A stretch of 64,000 nt of DNA from Halalkalicoccus sp. CG83 (GCF_037081715.1 NZ_JAZDDH010000001.1:1674001-1738000); one strand, 5' to 3'. Counted from the stretch's first letter, positions 25,229-33,617 are shown. Notes: generated from the sequence alone by a model not told the origin. Numbers and translations: made by a program.

Positions 25229-25840
25229 GTGAACTCCGACGAGGTCCTCGAAGGCTGGGCGGAACGGTCGGGCGAGTACTCGCCGGAGTACTACGCCTAC
25301 TACGGACCGGACGAGACGAGCGATCTGATCCGCGATCGAATCGACGCCGTCGTCGGTCCGGACGCGGCCGTTCTGGAACTGGGCTGTAGCTCGGGTCGGC
25401 ATCTCGCCCACCTCCACGACGGCGGTTACGAGGACCTCCACGGCATCGAGATCAACGGCGACGCGTTCGACGTGATGGCCGATAGCTACCCCGACCTCGC
25501 CGCCGCCGGGACTTTCCACCACGGCGCAATCGAGGACGTCGTGAGGGAGTTCGGCGACGACGCGTTCGACGCCGTCTACTCGGTCGAGACGCTCCAGCAC
25601 GTCCATCCAGACAACGAGTGGGTCTTCGAGGAACTCGCGCGGATCACGGCCGACCTCCTCGTCACCGTCGAGAACGAGGGCGGGGACGACGAGGAGGTCG
25701 ACGTGAACTACGTCAACGACGACTTCCCCCTCTTCTATCGCGACTGGCGCCGCGTCTTCACCGCGCTCGGCCTCGACGAGATCGACGCCGTCCCGCTCGA
25801 GCGTGACACCTTCCGGGCGTTCCGGGCGACGGAACGTTGA
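25229..25840 (+). CDS. SAM-dependent methyltransferase
   Basis: A 203-residue class I methyltransferase. AVLELGCSSGRHLAHLHDGG (about residues 47-66) is motif I, GIEINGDAFDVMADSYPD motif II and FDAVYSVETLQHVHPDN motif IV. The substrate cannot be told. It begins with GTG (gtgaactccgac) at 25229. There is no methyl-acceptor gene in the neighbourhood. Confidence 0.9.
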   Translation: MNSDEVLEGWAERSGEYSPEYYAYYGPDETSDLIRDRIDAVVGPDAAVLELGCSSGRHLAHLHDGGYEDLHGIEINGDAFDVMADSYPDLAAAGTFHHGAIEDVVREFGDDAFDAVYSVETLQHVHPDNEWVFEELARITADLLVTVENEGGDDEEVDVNYVNDDFPLFYRDWRRVFTALGLDEIDAVPLERDTFRAFRATER

Positions 25841-25902
25841 CCCGACTGGGGTCGCTTCTACCGGCTCGGAGACGCTCGACGGGCTACAGCGGATCGATCA
25901 CC

Positions 25903-25924
25903 CCGTTCGTACCGTACCGAACGG
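25903..25924. promoter_or_regulatory. Palindromic operator candidate
   Basis: The arms ccgttcg and cgaacgg flank an 8-bp centre that is itself a gtac-type repeat. The site ends 6-7 bp before a TATA-like actatacc (about 25931-25938), which lies 24-31 bp from the ATG at 25962. Its position over the BRE fits a repressor or activator site. Confidence 0.45.
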
Positions 25925-25961
25925 AGAAACCACTATACCTCGTGGTCGTTCAACGTAACGC

Positions 25962-26261
25962 ATGCCCTGCGTGTTCTGCAACAAGCCGACGTCCGACGAC
26001 GTGCTCATCGACTTCGAGGGCGAACAGGCGGTGGGGAGGCTCTGTCCACGCCACCTCTCCATGCTCAACGACGGTCGTCCGACCGAGGAGGAGGTGGACG
26101 GCGAGCTCCGTCCCGTCTGCGTGCGTCAGAACTGCAGCGAGCGGCCGAGATACGGCGTACTGCCGGGCGACTCCGTCTCGGATCTCGCTCGGACCAAGAT
26201 CGACCTCGACCGGATCCCCGATCCGGTGCTCTGTGAGACCCACTACGACGCGCTGCGCTGA
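25962..26261 (+). CDS. Small CxxC/CxxH zinc-binding protein
   Basis: A 99-residue protein starting MPCVFCNKPTSDDVLIDFEG. The CxxC at residues 3-6, CPRH near 28-31, the CVRQNC pair and CETH near the C-terminus suggest two zinc sites. Such small zinc proteins are numerous in haloarchaea and usually uncharacterised. A TATA box sits about 28 bp upstream, preceded by a palindrome (25903-25924). Confidence 0.8.
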   Translation: MPCVFCNKPTSDDVLIDFEGEQAVGRLCPRHLSMLNDGRPTEEEVDGELRPVCVRQNCSERPRYGVLPGDSVSDLARTKIDLDRIPDPVLCETHYDALR

Positions 26262-26294
26262 CCCGTCGTCCGCGACGGCCCTCCGCGATCGGCA

Positions 26295-27404
26295 CTACTC
26301 GTCGGCGCGCAGGGCGTCGTCGCCGTAGGTCTCGCGGAGCCGTTGGAGGTACTCGCGCTGTTCGCTCAGTCGTTCGGTCGGCCTCTCGTACGTGTAATCG
26401 AACATCTCGACGGGATCGCCCTCGTATCGTTCCGCCCGCTCGACGAGCGTCGTGAGCGTCTCGTCGATCTCCGTCTCGATCGACTCGACCCGGTCGTCGT
26501 CGAGCACGCCGCGCTCCCGGAGGAACGCCTCGAACCGGGCGATCGGATCGCGCTCGCGCCACCGTTCGACCTCCCGATCCTCGCGGTAGACCGAGGGATC
26601 GTCCGCCGTCGTGTGCGCGCCGAAGCGGTACTGGACGGCCTCGATCAGCGTCGGCCGCCGCTCGTCGTCACCGGGATCCACCGCCTTCTCCCGGGCGGCC
26701 TTCGTCACGACGTAGGTCGCCAGCGGGTCCATGCCGTCGACCTGAACGCCCTCGAAGCCGTAGGCGACGGCCTTCTGAGCGAGCGTCTCGCTCGCGGTCT
26801 GGCGCTCTCTGGGCACGGAGATCGCCCACTGGTTGTTGTTGCAGAAGAAGACGTTGGGGGTGTCGAAGACGCCCGCGAAATTGAGCGCCTCGTGGAAGTC
26901 GCCCTCGCTCGTCGCCCCGTCCCCGAAATGGACGACAGCAGCGCGGTCGTCGCCCGCCAGCTTCGCGGCCCACGCCCAGCCGACGGCGTGGGGAAGGTGG
27001 TCGCCGATGGTGATGTCGAGCGGGAAGACGTCGAGGTTCGCGAGCGCTGCGTTGCCCGCTTCGTGGCCCATCCAGTAGAGCAGGTACTCCCAGGGCATTC
27101 CTCGTACCGCGACGGCGCCGTGCTCACGGTACTGATACGCGATCAGGTCGTCGCGGAGGGCGTACGTGCTCCCGATCTGAGCGCCCTCCTGGCCGGCCAG
27201 CGAGGAGTAGGTTCCCATTCGGCCCTGCCGCTGGAGGCTGATCATCCGCCCGTCGAACCGCCGCGAGAACCGCATGTCGCGGTAGATCGATCGAAGCGTC
27301 CCGTCGTCGAGGTCGGGGAGGAGTTCGGGCGAGACGACGCTCCCGTCGGGCCCCAGCACCTCGATACGGTCGTCCGGGTCGCGTCGTAACACGTCTCGTG
27401 ACAT
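26295..27404 (-). CDS. Thiamine-dependent 2-oxoacid dehydrogenase E1 alpha (orphan)
   Basis: A 369-residue E1-alpha subunit of a pyruvate or branched-chain 2-oxoacid dehydrogenase. The ThDP-binding motif runs from GDGATSEGDFHEALNF (residues 161-176) to NNNQWAIS (189-196). The phosphorylation-loop-like segment FGAHTTADDPSVYR is present near the C-terminus. The E1-beta, E2 and E3 genes that normally follow are missing, so it either partners with subunits encoded elsewhere or works alone. Specificity (pyruvate versus branched-chain) is not decidable. The winged-helix gene at 27636 is divergent. Confidence 0.92.
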   Translation of the reverse strand: MSRDVLRRDPDDRIEVLGPDGSVVSPELLPDLDDGTLRSIYRDMRFSRRFDGRMISLQRQGRMGTYSSLAGQEGAQIGSTYALRDDLIAYQYREHGAVAVRGMPWEYLLYWMGHEAGNAALANLDVFPLDITIGDHLPHAVGWAWAAKLAGDDRAAVVHFGDGATSEGDFHEALNFAGVFDTPNVFFCNNNQWAISVPRERQTASETLAQKAVAYGFEGVQVDGMDPLATYVVTKAAREKAVDPGDDERRPTLIEAVQYRFGAHTTADDPSVYREDREVERWRERDPIARFEAFLRERGVLDDDRVESIETEIDETLTTLVERAERYEGDPVEMFDYTYERPTERLSEQREYLQRLRETYGDDALRADE

Positions 27405-27603
27405 CCACCCGTACGATGGCGGGGAGCGTCATAAAGCCGCTCGGCTACGGTGTGACGCGTACCGAACGGAGCGACGAGCCGCCTCCCGGAACGAACCGAC
27501 GGGACCGTCGGTGAGCGAACCGCCCTCGGTCTCCGCTCGCGCTCGGTCGTGGTCGGAAAACCGGGTCCGACGCCGCTCGAACCCTGAATTACTCACAGGG
27601 AGA

Positions 27604-27612
27604 ACGTTTATT
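27604..27612 (+). promoter_or_regulatory. TATA-like element of the PadR gene
   Basis: The A/T-rich acgtttatt lies 24-32 bp before the GTG start at 27636. Confidence 0.5.
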
Positions 27613-27635
27613 CTACTCAACGACGTCTAATTGAT

Positions 27636-27923
27636 GTGTTCGAGCTCACTGGATTCCAGCGCGATCTTCTCTACGTGATCGCCGGACTCGACGACCCACA
27701 CGGTCTCGCGATCAAGGAGGAGCTGGAGGAGTACTACGAGAAGGAGGTACACCACGGGCGTCTGTATCCGAACCTCGATACGCTGGTCGAGAAGGGGTTC
27801 GTGAAGAAGGGGGAGGTCGACCGCCGGACGAACTTCTACCGGCTCAGCGACCGCGGAGAGCGGGGGATCGAGTCGAGACGGGAGTGGGAGGACGAGCGAC
27901 TCGGGACCCTCCTCTCCGCGTAG
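27636..27923 (+). CDS. PadR-family winged-helix regulator
   Basis: A 95-residue PadR-like protein. The stretch FQRDLLYVIAGLDDPHGLAI then HHGRLYPNLDTLVEKGFVKK is the PadR winged helix with the conserved TyrPro motif (GRLYPNLDTL). The C-terminus is shorter than usual, so it is a minimal PadR with little ligand-binding part. The start codon is GTG at 27636. An ATG two bases upstream is out of frame. The target is unknown. Confidence 0.92.
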   Translation: MFELTGFQRDLLYVIAGLDDPHGLAIKEELEEYYEKEVHHGRLYPNLDTLVEKGFVKKGEVDRRTNFYRLSDRGERGIESRREWEDERLGTLLSA

Positions 27924-27942
27924 GCTTCAACGGGTCGAGCGC

Positions 27943-28203
27943 CTACTCGCGGGTGGCGCCGAACTCGAACTCCATCGTTCCACCGGCCTTCGCCTGTACG
28001 CCCCCGAACGTTCGCGAGAGCTGTTCCTGGGCCTCCGAACCCGGCTCGACGACGGCCGAGACGGTGTTCGTGTTGGCGTCGTACTGAACGTTCCCGACGA
28101 CGACGTCGAACCCGAACAGGTCGGGGATCGACTCCCTGAGACGGGATCTGATGGCCGCGATCTCCTCCTCTACACCTGACATTTCCTCGTTCAATTCCAC
28201 CAT
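27943..28203 (-). CDS. Small haloarchaeal protein
   Basis: An 86-residue acidic protein: an N-terminal helix (MSGVEEEIAAIRSRLRESIP) then a beta-rich part, FGFDVVVGNVQYDANTNTVS and VVEPGSEAQEQLSRTFGG. I recognise no family with a known role. Translation may start at the internal Met (MSGVEEE) rather than MVELNE. It is convergent with the PadR gene. Confidence 0.65.
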   Translation of the reverse strand: MVELNEEMSGVEEEIAAIRSRLRESIPDLFGFDVVVGNVQYDANTNTVSAVVEPGSEAQEQLSRTFGGVQAKAGGTMEFEFGATRE

Positions 28204-28228
28204 TAATCACAATAGATCGTGGAGGTCG

Positions 28229-28543
28229 TTAACGATTGCCCCTGAGCGGGTTGATGCGGGACTCGCTCGCTCTCCTCCAACGAACCGGACCCGCGAACGC
28301 CTCGTCCTCCGGCCGCTCGCGCCGTAACCGGCCGAGCAGCCGATACTGGAGTCCGACCTGACAGGCCAGGATCGGAACGGCGGCGCCGAACAGCGCCATC
28401 GCGGTCGTGGATCCGACGATCGACGCCGCGCCGTAACCCAACGCGCTTCCCAGGCACAGGCCGGCACCGACGTGGAGCTCTCGTCGGCACTCCTCGGTGG
28501 CCGTCTCCCGTCGACCGTCGGGGTTGCTGGTCGGGCGTTTCAT
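28229..28543 (-). CDS. Small two-helix membrane protein (tentative)
   Basis: A 104-residue frame with a short polar N-terminus (MKRPTSNPDGRRETATEECR), two hydrophobic segments at roughly residues 25-45 and 47-63 (VGSTTAMALFGAAVPILACQ), and a basic C-terminal tail. No family was recognised. The ATG at 28543 is chosen; the longer frame is not supported. Confidence 0.5.
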   Translation of the reverse strand: MKRPTSNPDGRRETATEECRRELHVGAGLCLGSALGYGAASIVGSTTAMALFGAAVPILACQVGLQYRLLGRLRRERPEDEAFAGPVRWRRASESRINPLRGNR

Positions 28544-28645
28544 ACCTCTCCCTACTGGGGGGTCCACCAAGAGGCTCCGCCAAGGGGAGTGAAAGTGAAA
28601 CCCCGTTCCCGCTGGCGTCTCCGGTTCGACTCCCGATCGAGCCCG

Positions 28646-28765
28646 TCACGGGGTCGGCTCGTCGACCTCGGGCCACTCCTCGTTCCCGAGGAGGTGGAGC
28701 AGCGACTCGCGATGCTTCTCAGTGTTGGCATTCCACACGCCATCTTCGATCGGAGGACGACGAGC
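28646..28765 (-). pseudogene. Possible C-terminal coding remnant
   Basis: On the minus strand a frame ending with TGA at 28646-28648 reads DGVWNANTEKHRESLLHLLG then NEEWPEVDEPTP. It has the charge pattern and helical character of a haloarchaeal C-terminus, but no plausible upstream start or body. It may be the tail of a deleted gene. I cannot name the parent. Evidence is codon and protein character only. Confidence 0.3.
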
Positions 28766-28812
28766 GAGGAACGGGCGATACAGTGAAAGTGCGGGCCGGT
28801 GAACCGTCGTCC

Positions 28813-29655
28813 ATGCAGGTCCTCGTCACCGGCGGCGCCGGAACGGTCGGCACCGCGATCACGGACGGCCTCGCGGATCGGGAGGCGTACTCCGTTACGA
28901 GCCTCGACCTCGAGGAGCACCCGGATCCGGACGTCGAGTCGGTCGTCGCCGACGCACGCGACTACGGGGAGATCCGACCCCACTTCGAGGGGATGGACGC
29001 GGTGATCCACCTCGCCCACGTTCCCCTCGATGAGGGTGGACCGTGGGAACGGACGATTCGGTGGACCGAGGAACACGGCGAGAACCTCTCCGTCCACGCG
29101 AACGTCATCGACGCCGCCGTCGACGCGGACGTCGACTCGATCATCTACGCCTCGTCGAACCACGCCGTCGGGATGTACGAGGTGGAGAACGCACCCGAGA
29201 TCTACTCGCGCGGGTTCGACTTGAGGGTCGATCACACCGTCACGCCGCGACCCGACTCCATGTACGGCAACGAGAAGGTCTACGGCGAGGGGCTCGGACG
29301 GCTCGCGAGCGAGGCCCACGGCGTGCGCTTCTACGCGCTTCGCATCTGCTCGGTGCGCGACCCCGAGTACGACCACCCCTACGGCGACGCGGAGGCCGGC
29401 GTCGAGCGGGGCGAGTTCGAGCGCGGCGACGAGGCCTACGAACGGCAGGTCGCGCGCATGAAGTGCACGTGGCAGTCCCGGCGGGACCACGCCCACATGG
29501 TCGAGCGCTGTCTGGTGGACGAGACGGTCGAGTTCGACGTCTTCTACGGGGTGAGCGCCAACGACCGTCGATGGTTCGATATCGAACACGCGCGCCGGAC
29601 GATCGACTACGAACCGCGTGACGACGGCGAGGAGTGGAAGGAGCCGCCCGAGTAG
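28813..29655 (+). CDS. NAD-dependent sugar dehydrogenase/epimerase, Azf-like
   Basis: A 280-residue extended SDR. The NAD site is MQVLVTGGAGTVGTAITDGL. IIYASSNHAVGMYEVENAP and SMYGNEKVYGEGLGRLASEA supply the catalytic Ser/Tyr/Lys region (YxxxK variant YGNEK). The SSNHAVG and FYGVSANDRRWF segments resemble archaeal Azf, the NAD-dependent glucose-6-phosphate dehydrogenase of haloarchaea, but uronate dehydrogenases share them. The exact substrate is therefore open. The ATG at 28813 fits the family; the in-frame start at 28783 adds ten unlikely residues. Confidence 0.82.
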   Translation: MQVLVTGGAGTVGTAITDGLADREAYSVTSLDLEEHPDPDVESVVADARDYGEIRPHFEGMDAVIHLAHVPLDEGGPWERTIRWTEEHGENLSVHANVIDAAVDADVDSIIYASSNHAVGMYEVENAPEIYSRGFDLRVDHTVTPRPDSMYGNEKVYGEGLGRLASEAHGVRFYALRICSVRDPEYDHPYGDAEAGVERGEFERGDEAYERQVARMKCTWQSRRDHAHMVERCLVDETVEFDVFYGVSANDRRWFDIEHARRTIDYEPRDDGEEWKEPPE

Positions 29656-29792
29656 ACGCCGAGATCCGAGAGCGGCGCTCGTGGTCTCCGCCCTCCGACG
29701 AGAGCGTCCCGCTCTGCTCGCCGATTCCTTTTAACTGAGTTGCTCATCCAAGGGAGAACGCTATTGATGTAACCGTCGACCGTGTTTATAGA

Positions 29793-30173
29793 ATGAACGA
29801 CATATCGACGAGGTCCTCCCTGCCGGTCGCGACCTCAGTCAATCAGAAGGCGAACAGGCGTCGCTGGTACGTACTGCGGTATCTCCGTGAGTGCACCTAC
29901 CCCGCGACGGTCACGGAACTGAGCGAGTACGTCGCTCCGCGACTGGGCGAGACCACCGACCGGATCGGGGAGAGGCTGCGAGACGACCTGCGGGTCCTGG
30001 CCGCGTGCGACGCCATCGACTACGACCCGGAATCGGCGCTCGTCTGTCTGGGCGAGACTCCTGACGCGTTCGCGGAGCACGTCCGCCGGGCGATCGTCGC
30101 CGGCGCGATCAGTCACCAGAAACCACCGAGGCGCAAGCTGACCCACATGGGTTCGTCCGACGATACCGAGTAG
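29793..30173 (+). CDS. Haloarchaeal winged-helix protein
   Basis: A 126-residue protein with RRRWYVLRYLRECTYPATVT then ELSEYVAPRLGETTDRIGER, LRDDLRVLAACDAIDYDPES and FAEHVRRAIVAGAI. It has a winged-helix shape related to DUF7344-type haloarchaeal regulators (tentative). A relative with the same order of motifs lies at 31047-31406 on the other strand, on the far side of the CDP-alcohol phosphatidyltransferase gene. Confidence 0.78.
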   Translation: MNDISTRSSLPVATSVNQKANRRRWYVLRYLRECTYPATVTELSEYVAPRLGETTDRIGERLRDDLRVLAACDAIDYDPESALVCLGETPDAFAEHVRRAIVAGAISHQKPPRRKLTHMGSSDDTE

Positions 30174-30381
30174 ACCGGCAGACGGCAGAGTTCCCGTCGA
30201 CGAATCCGATCGCCGTTTTCGGGCGTTCGGACCGACGACGGAGGCGGTCGTCCGTCCGACGACTCGCCGGCGAGGAATGCGGCCAGTTATGGGGTTCTCG
30301 TCCGTGGACGGCAGTAGAGATGCCCGACGATACCGTACCCGACGGACCCGCGTTCCGCCGTCCGTCGTCGTTCACCCCTCA

Positions 30382-30990
30382 ATGACGCTCGACCGGCTCA
30401 GACCCGTCGCCGAGCGGCTCATCGCGCCGTTCGTCTCGGTCTCGATCCGGCTCGGTCTCACGGCCAACGCCATCAGCCTCGTCGCCTTCGTGCTGGCTCT
30501 CGCGGCGGGGGCCACGCTGTACGTGGCCGGCTCGGCGCCCGAGTGGTATCTCGTCGCCGGACTGTTGGTCCTCCTGAACGGCCTGCTCGACGTGGTCGAC
30601 GGGGCCGTCGCCAGGGAGACGGAGGCGGCGTCCGAGGCCGGCGACCTCCTCGATCACGTCCTCGATCGCTACGCGGACGTCGTCATCCTCGGCGGCCTCG
30701 CCGTCGGGGTCGGCCGGTACGGACTCGGACTGCTCGCCATCACCGGCGTGTTGCTGACCGCCTACATGGGAACGCAGGCACAGGCGGTCGGTCTCGGGAG
30801 GATCTACGGCGGGCTCCTCGGGCGGGCGGACATCCTCGTCCTGGTGACCGTGACCAGCGTGCTGGCGACGTGGGTGCGGTTCGACGTCCTCGGGCTCACG
30901 ATCGTCGAGTGGCTGGTGGCGTTTCTCGCCGTCGTCAGCCACGTGACGGCGCTTCAGCGGTTCCTCCGGGCGTGGAACGGGCTCCGGTGA
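30382..30990 (+). CDS. CDP-alcohol phosphatidyltransferase
   Basis: A 202-residue integral membrane enzyme that transfers a phosphoalcohol head group from CDP-lipid or CDP-alcohol. It has a perfect family signature D-x2-D-G-x2-A-R-x8-G-x3-D-x3-D: Asp70, Asp73-Gly74, Ala77-Arg78, Gly87, Asp91 and Asp95. Six hydrophobic segments are visible. In archaea this family makes archaetidylglycerol-phosphate, archaetidylinositol-phosphate or archaetidylserine; specificity is not decidable. The ATG at 30382 gives the standard N-terminus. Confidence 0.93.
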   Translation: MTLDRLRPVAERLIAPFVSVSIRLGLTANAISLVAFVLALAAGATLYVAGSAPEWYLVAGLLVLLNGLLDVVDGAVARETEAASEAGDLLDHVLDRYADVVILGGLAVGVGRYGLGLLAITGVLLTAYMGTQAQAVGLGRIYGGLLGRADILVLVTVTSVLATWVRFDVLGLTIVEWLVAFLAVVSHVTALQRFLRAWNGLR

Positions 30991-31046
30991 GGGTGTCCGG
31001 TCCGGCCGGCGGCGATCCGACGGCCGGTTCGGACGCTTCCGTGGCC

Positions 31047-31406
31047 TCAGTCGGTCGTGACTCGGGGTGGCGTCAACCGGAGGATCGCTCCCGCGTTGGC
31101 CGCCCGGCGGACGTACTTCTCGAACGTGCCGCGGTCGTCGAAGAGACAGACGAGGTCGGTGTAGGAGTCGTACCTGACGACGTTACAGTCGCTCAGCGCC
31201 GGCAGGTCCCTCTCCGTCAGTTTGGACTCGATCTCCTCGCACGACGAGTCCATGTGCGACGCGACGTATTCGCTGACTTCGCTGATCGGCGTCGGATGGC
31301 GACGCGACGATAGGTGTCGGAGGGCGAACCAGCGACGGTGACTGTCGCGGTAGCTCACGGCGGACGGGCCGGCTGACCGGGGGCCCGCGTTCCTCTTGCT
31401 CGACAT
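31047..31406 (-). CDS. Haloarchaeal winged-helix protein, relative of the 29793 gene
   Basis: A 119-residue protein. RRWFALRHLSSRRHPTPISE, VSEYVASHMDSSCEEIESKL and FEKYVRRAANAGAILRLTPP line up in order with RRWYVLRYLRECTYPATVTE, ELSEYVAPRLGETTDRIGER and EHVRRAIVAGAISHQKPP of the 29793 product. It is a winged-helix regulator of unknown target. The convergent placement around the phosphatidyltransferase suggests local duplication and inversion. Confidence 0.78.
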   Translation of the reverse strand: MSSKRNAGPRSAGPSAVSYRDSHRRWFALRHLSSRRHPTPISEVSEYVASHMDSSCEEIESKLTERDLPALSDCNVVRYDSYTDLVCLFDDRGTFEKYVRRAANAGAILRLTPPRVTTD

Positions 31407-31667
31407 GGTATCTCATGGACCTCTCTCCAGAACACCCTCCGGCTTGCTAAGGCAGGCCGAATAAATCAGAAGCGTCATCTCGAACAGCCCGAACGACGAT
31501 TCGTGCCGATGTTTCCGCTAGAAGAGAACGATCGATCGCGATAGCGGGAAGCAGGTGGACGTAGTCACATATTCGATCGTTACGATCGTCTCCTCTCGGT
31601 CTCGGCTCAGTGAAATCGTCGGCGGTCGAACCACAAGGTCTATCATGGTAGAGTTAGTCAAGTCATA

Positions 31668-31690
31668 TGATACCACACGCGGTGTGATCA
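31668..31690. promoter_or_regulatory. Imperfect palindrome before the 31694 gene
   Basis: The left arm tgat-(ac)-cacac and right arm gtgtgatca are complementary with a two-base bulge and a gcg centre. The element ends 3 bp before the ATG at 31694, so binding there would block translation initiation or transcription start. Confidence 0.4.
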
Positions 31691-31693
31691 AGC

Positions 31694-31942
31694 ATGAGTG
31701 AGATGTATGCCGTTCGGAACGAATCGCTGTGTACCCCGACGTACGCGCGTCAACTGATCGAGAGCGCCGTCGAGAGCGGCGCGTCGAAGATCCATCTGGG
31801 ATCACTCGAGTACACTACGTGGGCGGCCGCCGAGGAACTCGCCACGCTCGCGGCCGAGTACGACATCGAGTACGTCGGCCTCCGGGAGGGTACGAGGCGA
31901 ACCCTCGAGTCCGTGAACGCCGGGACGATCCCGAGCAGCTGA
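31694..31942 (+). CDS. Small alpha/beta protein (STAS-like fold suggested)
   Basis: An 82-residue protein: YARQLIESAVESGASKIHLG, SLEYTTWAAAEELATLAAEY and IEYVGLREGTRRTLESVNAG. The order helix-strand-helix-strand resembles a minimal STAS domain, but the match is by eye only. There is no signal or membrane segment. The upstream 287 bp (31407-31693) contain the imperfect palindrome and no other gene. Confidence 0.6.
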   Translation: MSEMYAVRNESLCTPTYARQLIESAVESGASKIHLGSLEYTTWAAAEELATLAAEYDIEYVGLREGTRRTLESVNAGTIPSS

Positions 31943-32216
31943 CCGCGATCGAACCGCGGCCCTCTCCCGAATCTCTTCACTCGCCGTCCCTCGTACGGGC
32001 GGAGGAGCCGGGAGCGCCTCCGCCCTCGCACCAGTTCAGTGATCCGCGATCGGATGCAGCTTGATTCCTCCGGTCGGGTCGAATTCTCCTCGGGGAAGTC
32101 GATCCTAGGCCGCTCGAGAGCGTAACGATCGATCCCGGACGAGGTGCTTCATCGATCGTCCCTCAGGGACGAACGCGATGACGAACCTTTTTGCACCGTC
32201 TCACCAATTCGGCGCC

Positions 32217-33131
32217 ATGGCTTCGGCGCTCATGGACGACGATCGGTGGGAGGCGGTTTCAGGGTTCGAGTTCGATGACCTCACCTACCACCGGGCGATC
32301 GACGTGGGCGCGGTGCGGATCGCGTTCGACCGGCCCGAGGTGCGAAACGCCTTCCGCCCGGGTACCGTCGACGAGCTCTACCGGGCACTCGATCACGCCC
32401 GCAAGCAGACCGACGTCGGCTGCGTCCTGCTGACGGGCAACGGCCCCTCGCCGAAGGACGACGGCTGGGCGTTCTGCTCGGGCGGCGATCAATCCGTGCG
32501 CGGCGGCTCGGGCTACGAGTATCGCGGCGACGACGAGGCGAGCGCCGAGGACGCGAGCGACGTCCGCGAGGCGAAGGCGGGTCGCCTGCACGTTCTGGAG
32601 GTCCAGCGGCTGATCCGATTCATGCCCAAACCCGTCGTCGCGGTCGTTCCCGGCTGGGCCGTCGGCGGCGGCCACTCGCTGCACGTGATCTGTGACCTCA
32701 CCCTCGCGAGCGAGGAGCACGCGAAGTTCCTCCAGACCGACCCCGACGTCGCGAGCTACGACGCCGGCTTCGGCTCCGCGTACCTGGCGAAACAGATCGG
32801 CCAGAAGAAGGCCCGCGAGGTGTTCTTCCTCGGGAAGACCTACTCCGCGGCGGAGGCAGCGGAGATGGGCATGGTCAACGAGACGGCTCCCCACGAGGAA
32901 CTCGAGGACGTCGCCCTCGAGTGGGCCGAGCGGATCAACGGAAAGAGCCCTACCGCGATCCGCATGCTGAAGTTCGGGTTCAACGCGGTGGACGATGGCA
33001 TGGTTGGCCAGCAGGTGTTCGCCGGCGAGGCGACTCGACTGGGGTACATGACCGACGAGGCCAGCGAGGGGCGCGACGCCTTCCTCGAGAAGCGCGACCC
33101 CGACTTCGACGACTACCCCTGGCACTACTGA
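32217..33131 (+). CDS. menB: 1,4-dihydroxy-2-naphthoyl-CoA synthase
   Basis: A 304-residue crotonase-fold enzyme that cyclises o-succinylbenzoyl-CoA to DHNA-CoA. Family hallmarks are AFCSGGDQSVRGG (oxyanion hole), VPGWAVGGGHSLHVICDLTL, the MenB-specific SYDAGFGSAYLAKQIGQKKA with its catalytic Asp, and EVFFLGKTYSAAEAAEMGMV. The ATG at 32217 was chosen because a T-rich TATA-like element (about 32186-32195) lies 22-31 bp upstream. A second frame start at 32178 would add 13 residues. It stands alone, away from menF-D and menA-C-E. Confidence 0.95.
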   Translation: MASALMDDDRWEAVSGFEFDDLTYHRAIDVGAVRIAFDRPEVRNAFRPGTVDELYRALDHARKQTDVGCVLLTGNGPSPKDDGWAFCSGGDQSVRGGSGYEYRGDDEASAEDASDVREAKAGRLHVLEVQRLIRFMPKPVVAVVPGWAVGGGHSLHVICDLTLASEEHAKFLQTDPDVASYDAGFGSAYLAKQIGQKKAREVFFLGKTYSAAEAAEMGMVNETAPHEELEDVALEWAERINGKSPTAIRMLKFGFNAVDDGMVGQQVFAGEATRLGYMTDEASEGRDAFLEKRDPDFDDYPWHY

Positions 33132-33239
33132 AGCGGTCGCCGGAGACGGTCGTCGTCGGGTGAGTCCGCCGACTCGAGGGACCCGAGAACCGTGCGCCAT
33201 CCGGGCTTACCGATCGCGTTCTGGATCGAGGGACGCCGG

Positions 33240-33617
33240 TCAGCGCGTATCCAGGACGTACCTCGCTGTGGCGACCAGTAGGACGAGACCGACGAGGATC
33301 GTCACGCCCTGTGCGACGGCGGCGATCGTCGAGCCGACTGGCCCGCCCGTCAGCAGCGCGATCACGTCGGGGATCCCGCGCATCGAGCCCAGCACGCCGA
33401 ACAGCGCGAGCAGTCCGATGCCGTAGACGGCGAGGCGTTCGCGACCGGTCCGGAGCCCCGCCATCCCCAGGAGGGCGATGGCGACGCCGAGCAGGGCCGG
33501 GATCAGCGCCGTGACGCTCGCGAAGTCGGAGAGCACGTAGGCGCCGGCGCCCAGAACGACGAGCGCACTCCCGAGTGCGATGCCGAGCGTAGACGTGACT
33601 CTTCCCGAGGTGGTCAT
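33240..33617 (-). CDS. Small multi-pass membrane protein
   Basis: A 125-residue protein with four hydrophobic segments (residues 11-30, 36-55, 63-80 and 98-118) separated by short loops. It has a Gly/Ala/Leu-rich composition and a short basic C-terminus. I recognise no motif. It belongs to the many uncharacterised haloarchaeal small membrane proteins. It is divergent from the Tat-exported protein. Confidence 0.72.
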   Translation of the reverse strand: MTTSGRVTSTLGIALGSALVVLGAGAYVLSDFASVTALIPALLGVAIALLGMAGLRTGRERLAVYGIGLLALFGVLGSMRGIPDVIALLTGGPVGSTIAAVAQGVTILVGLVLLVATARYVLDTR

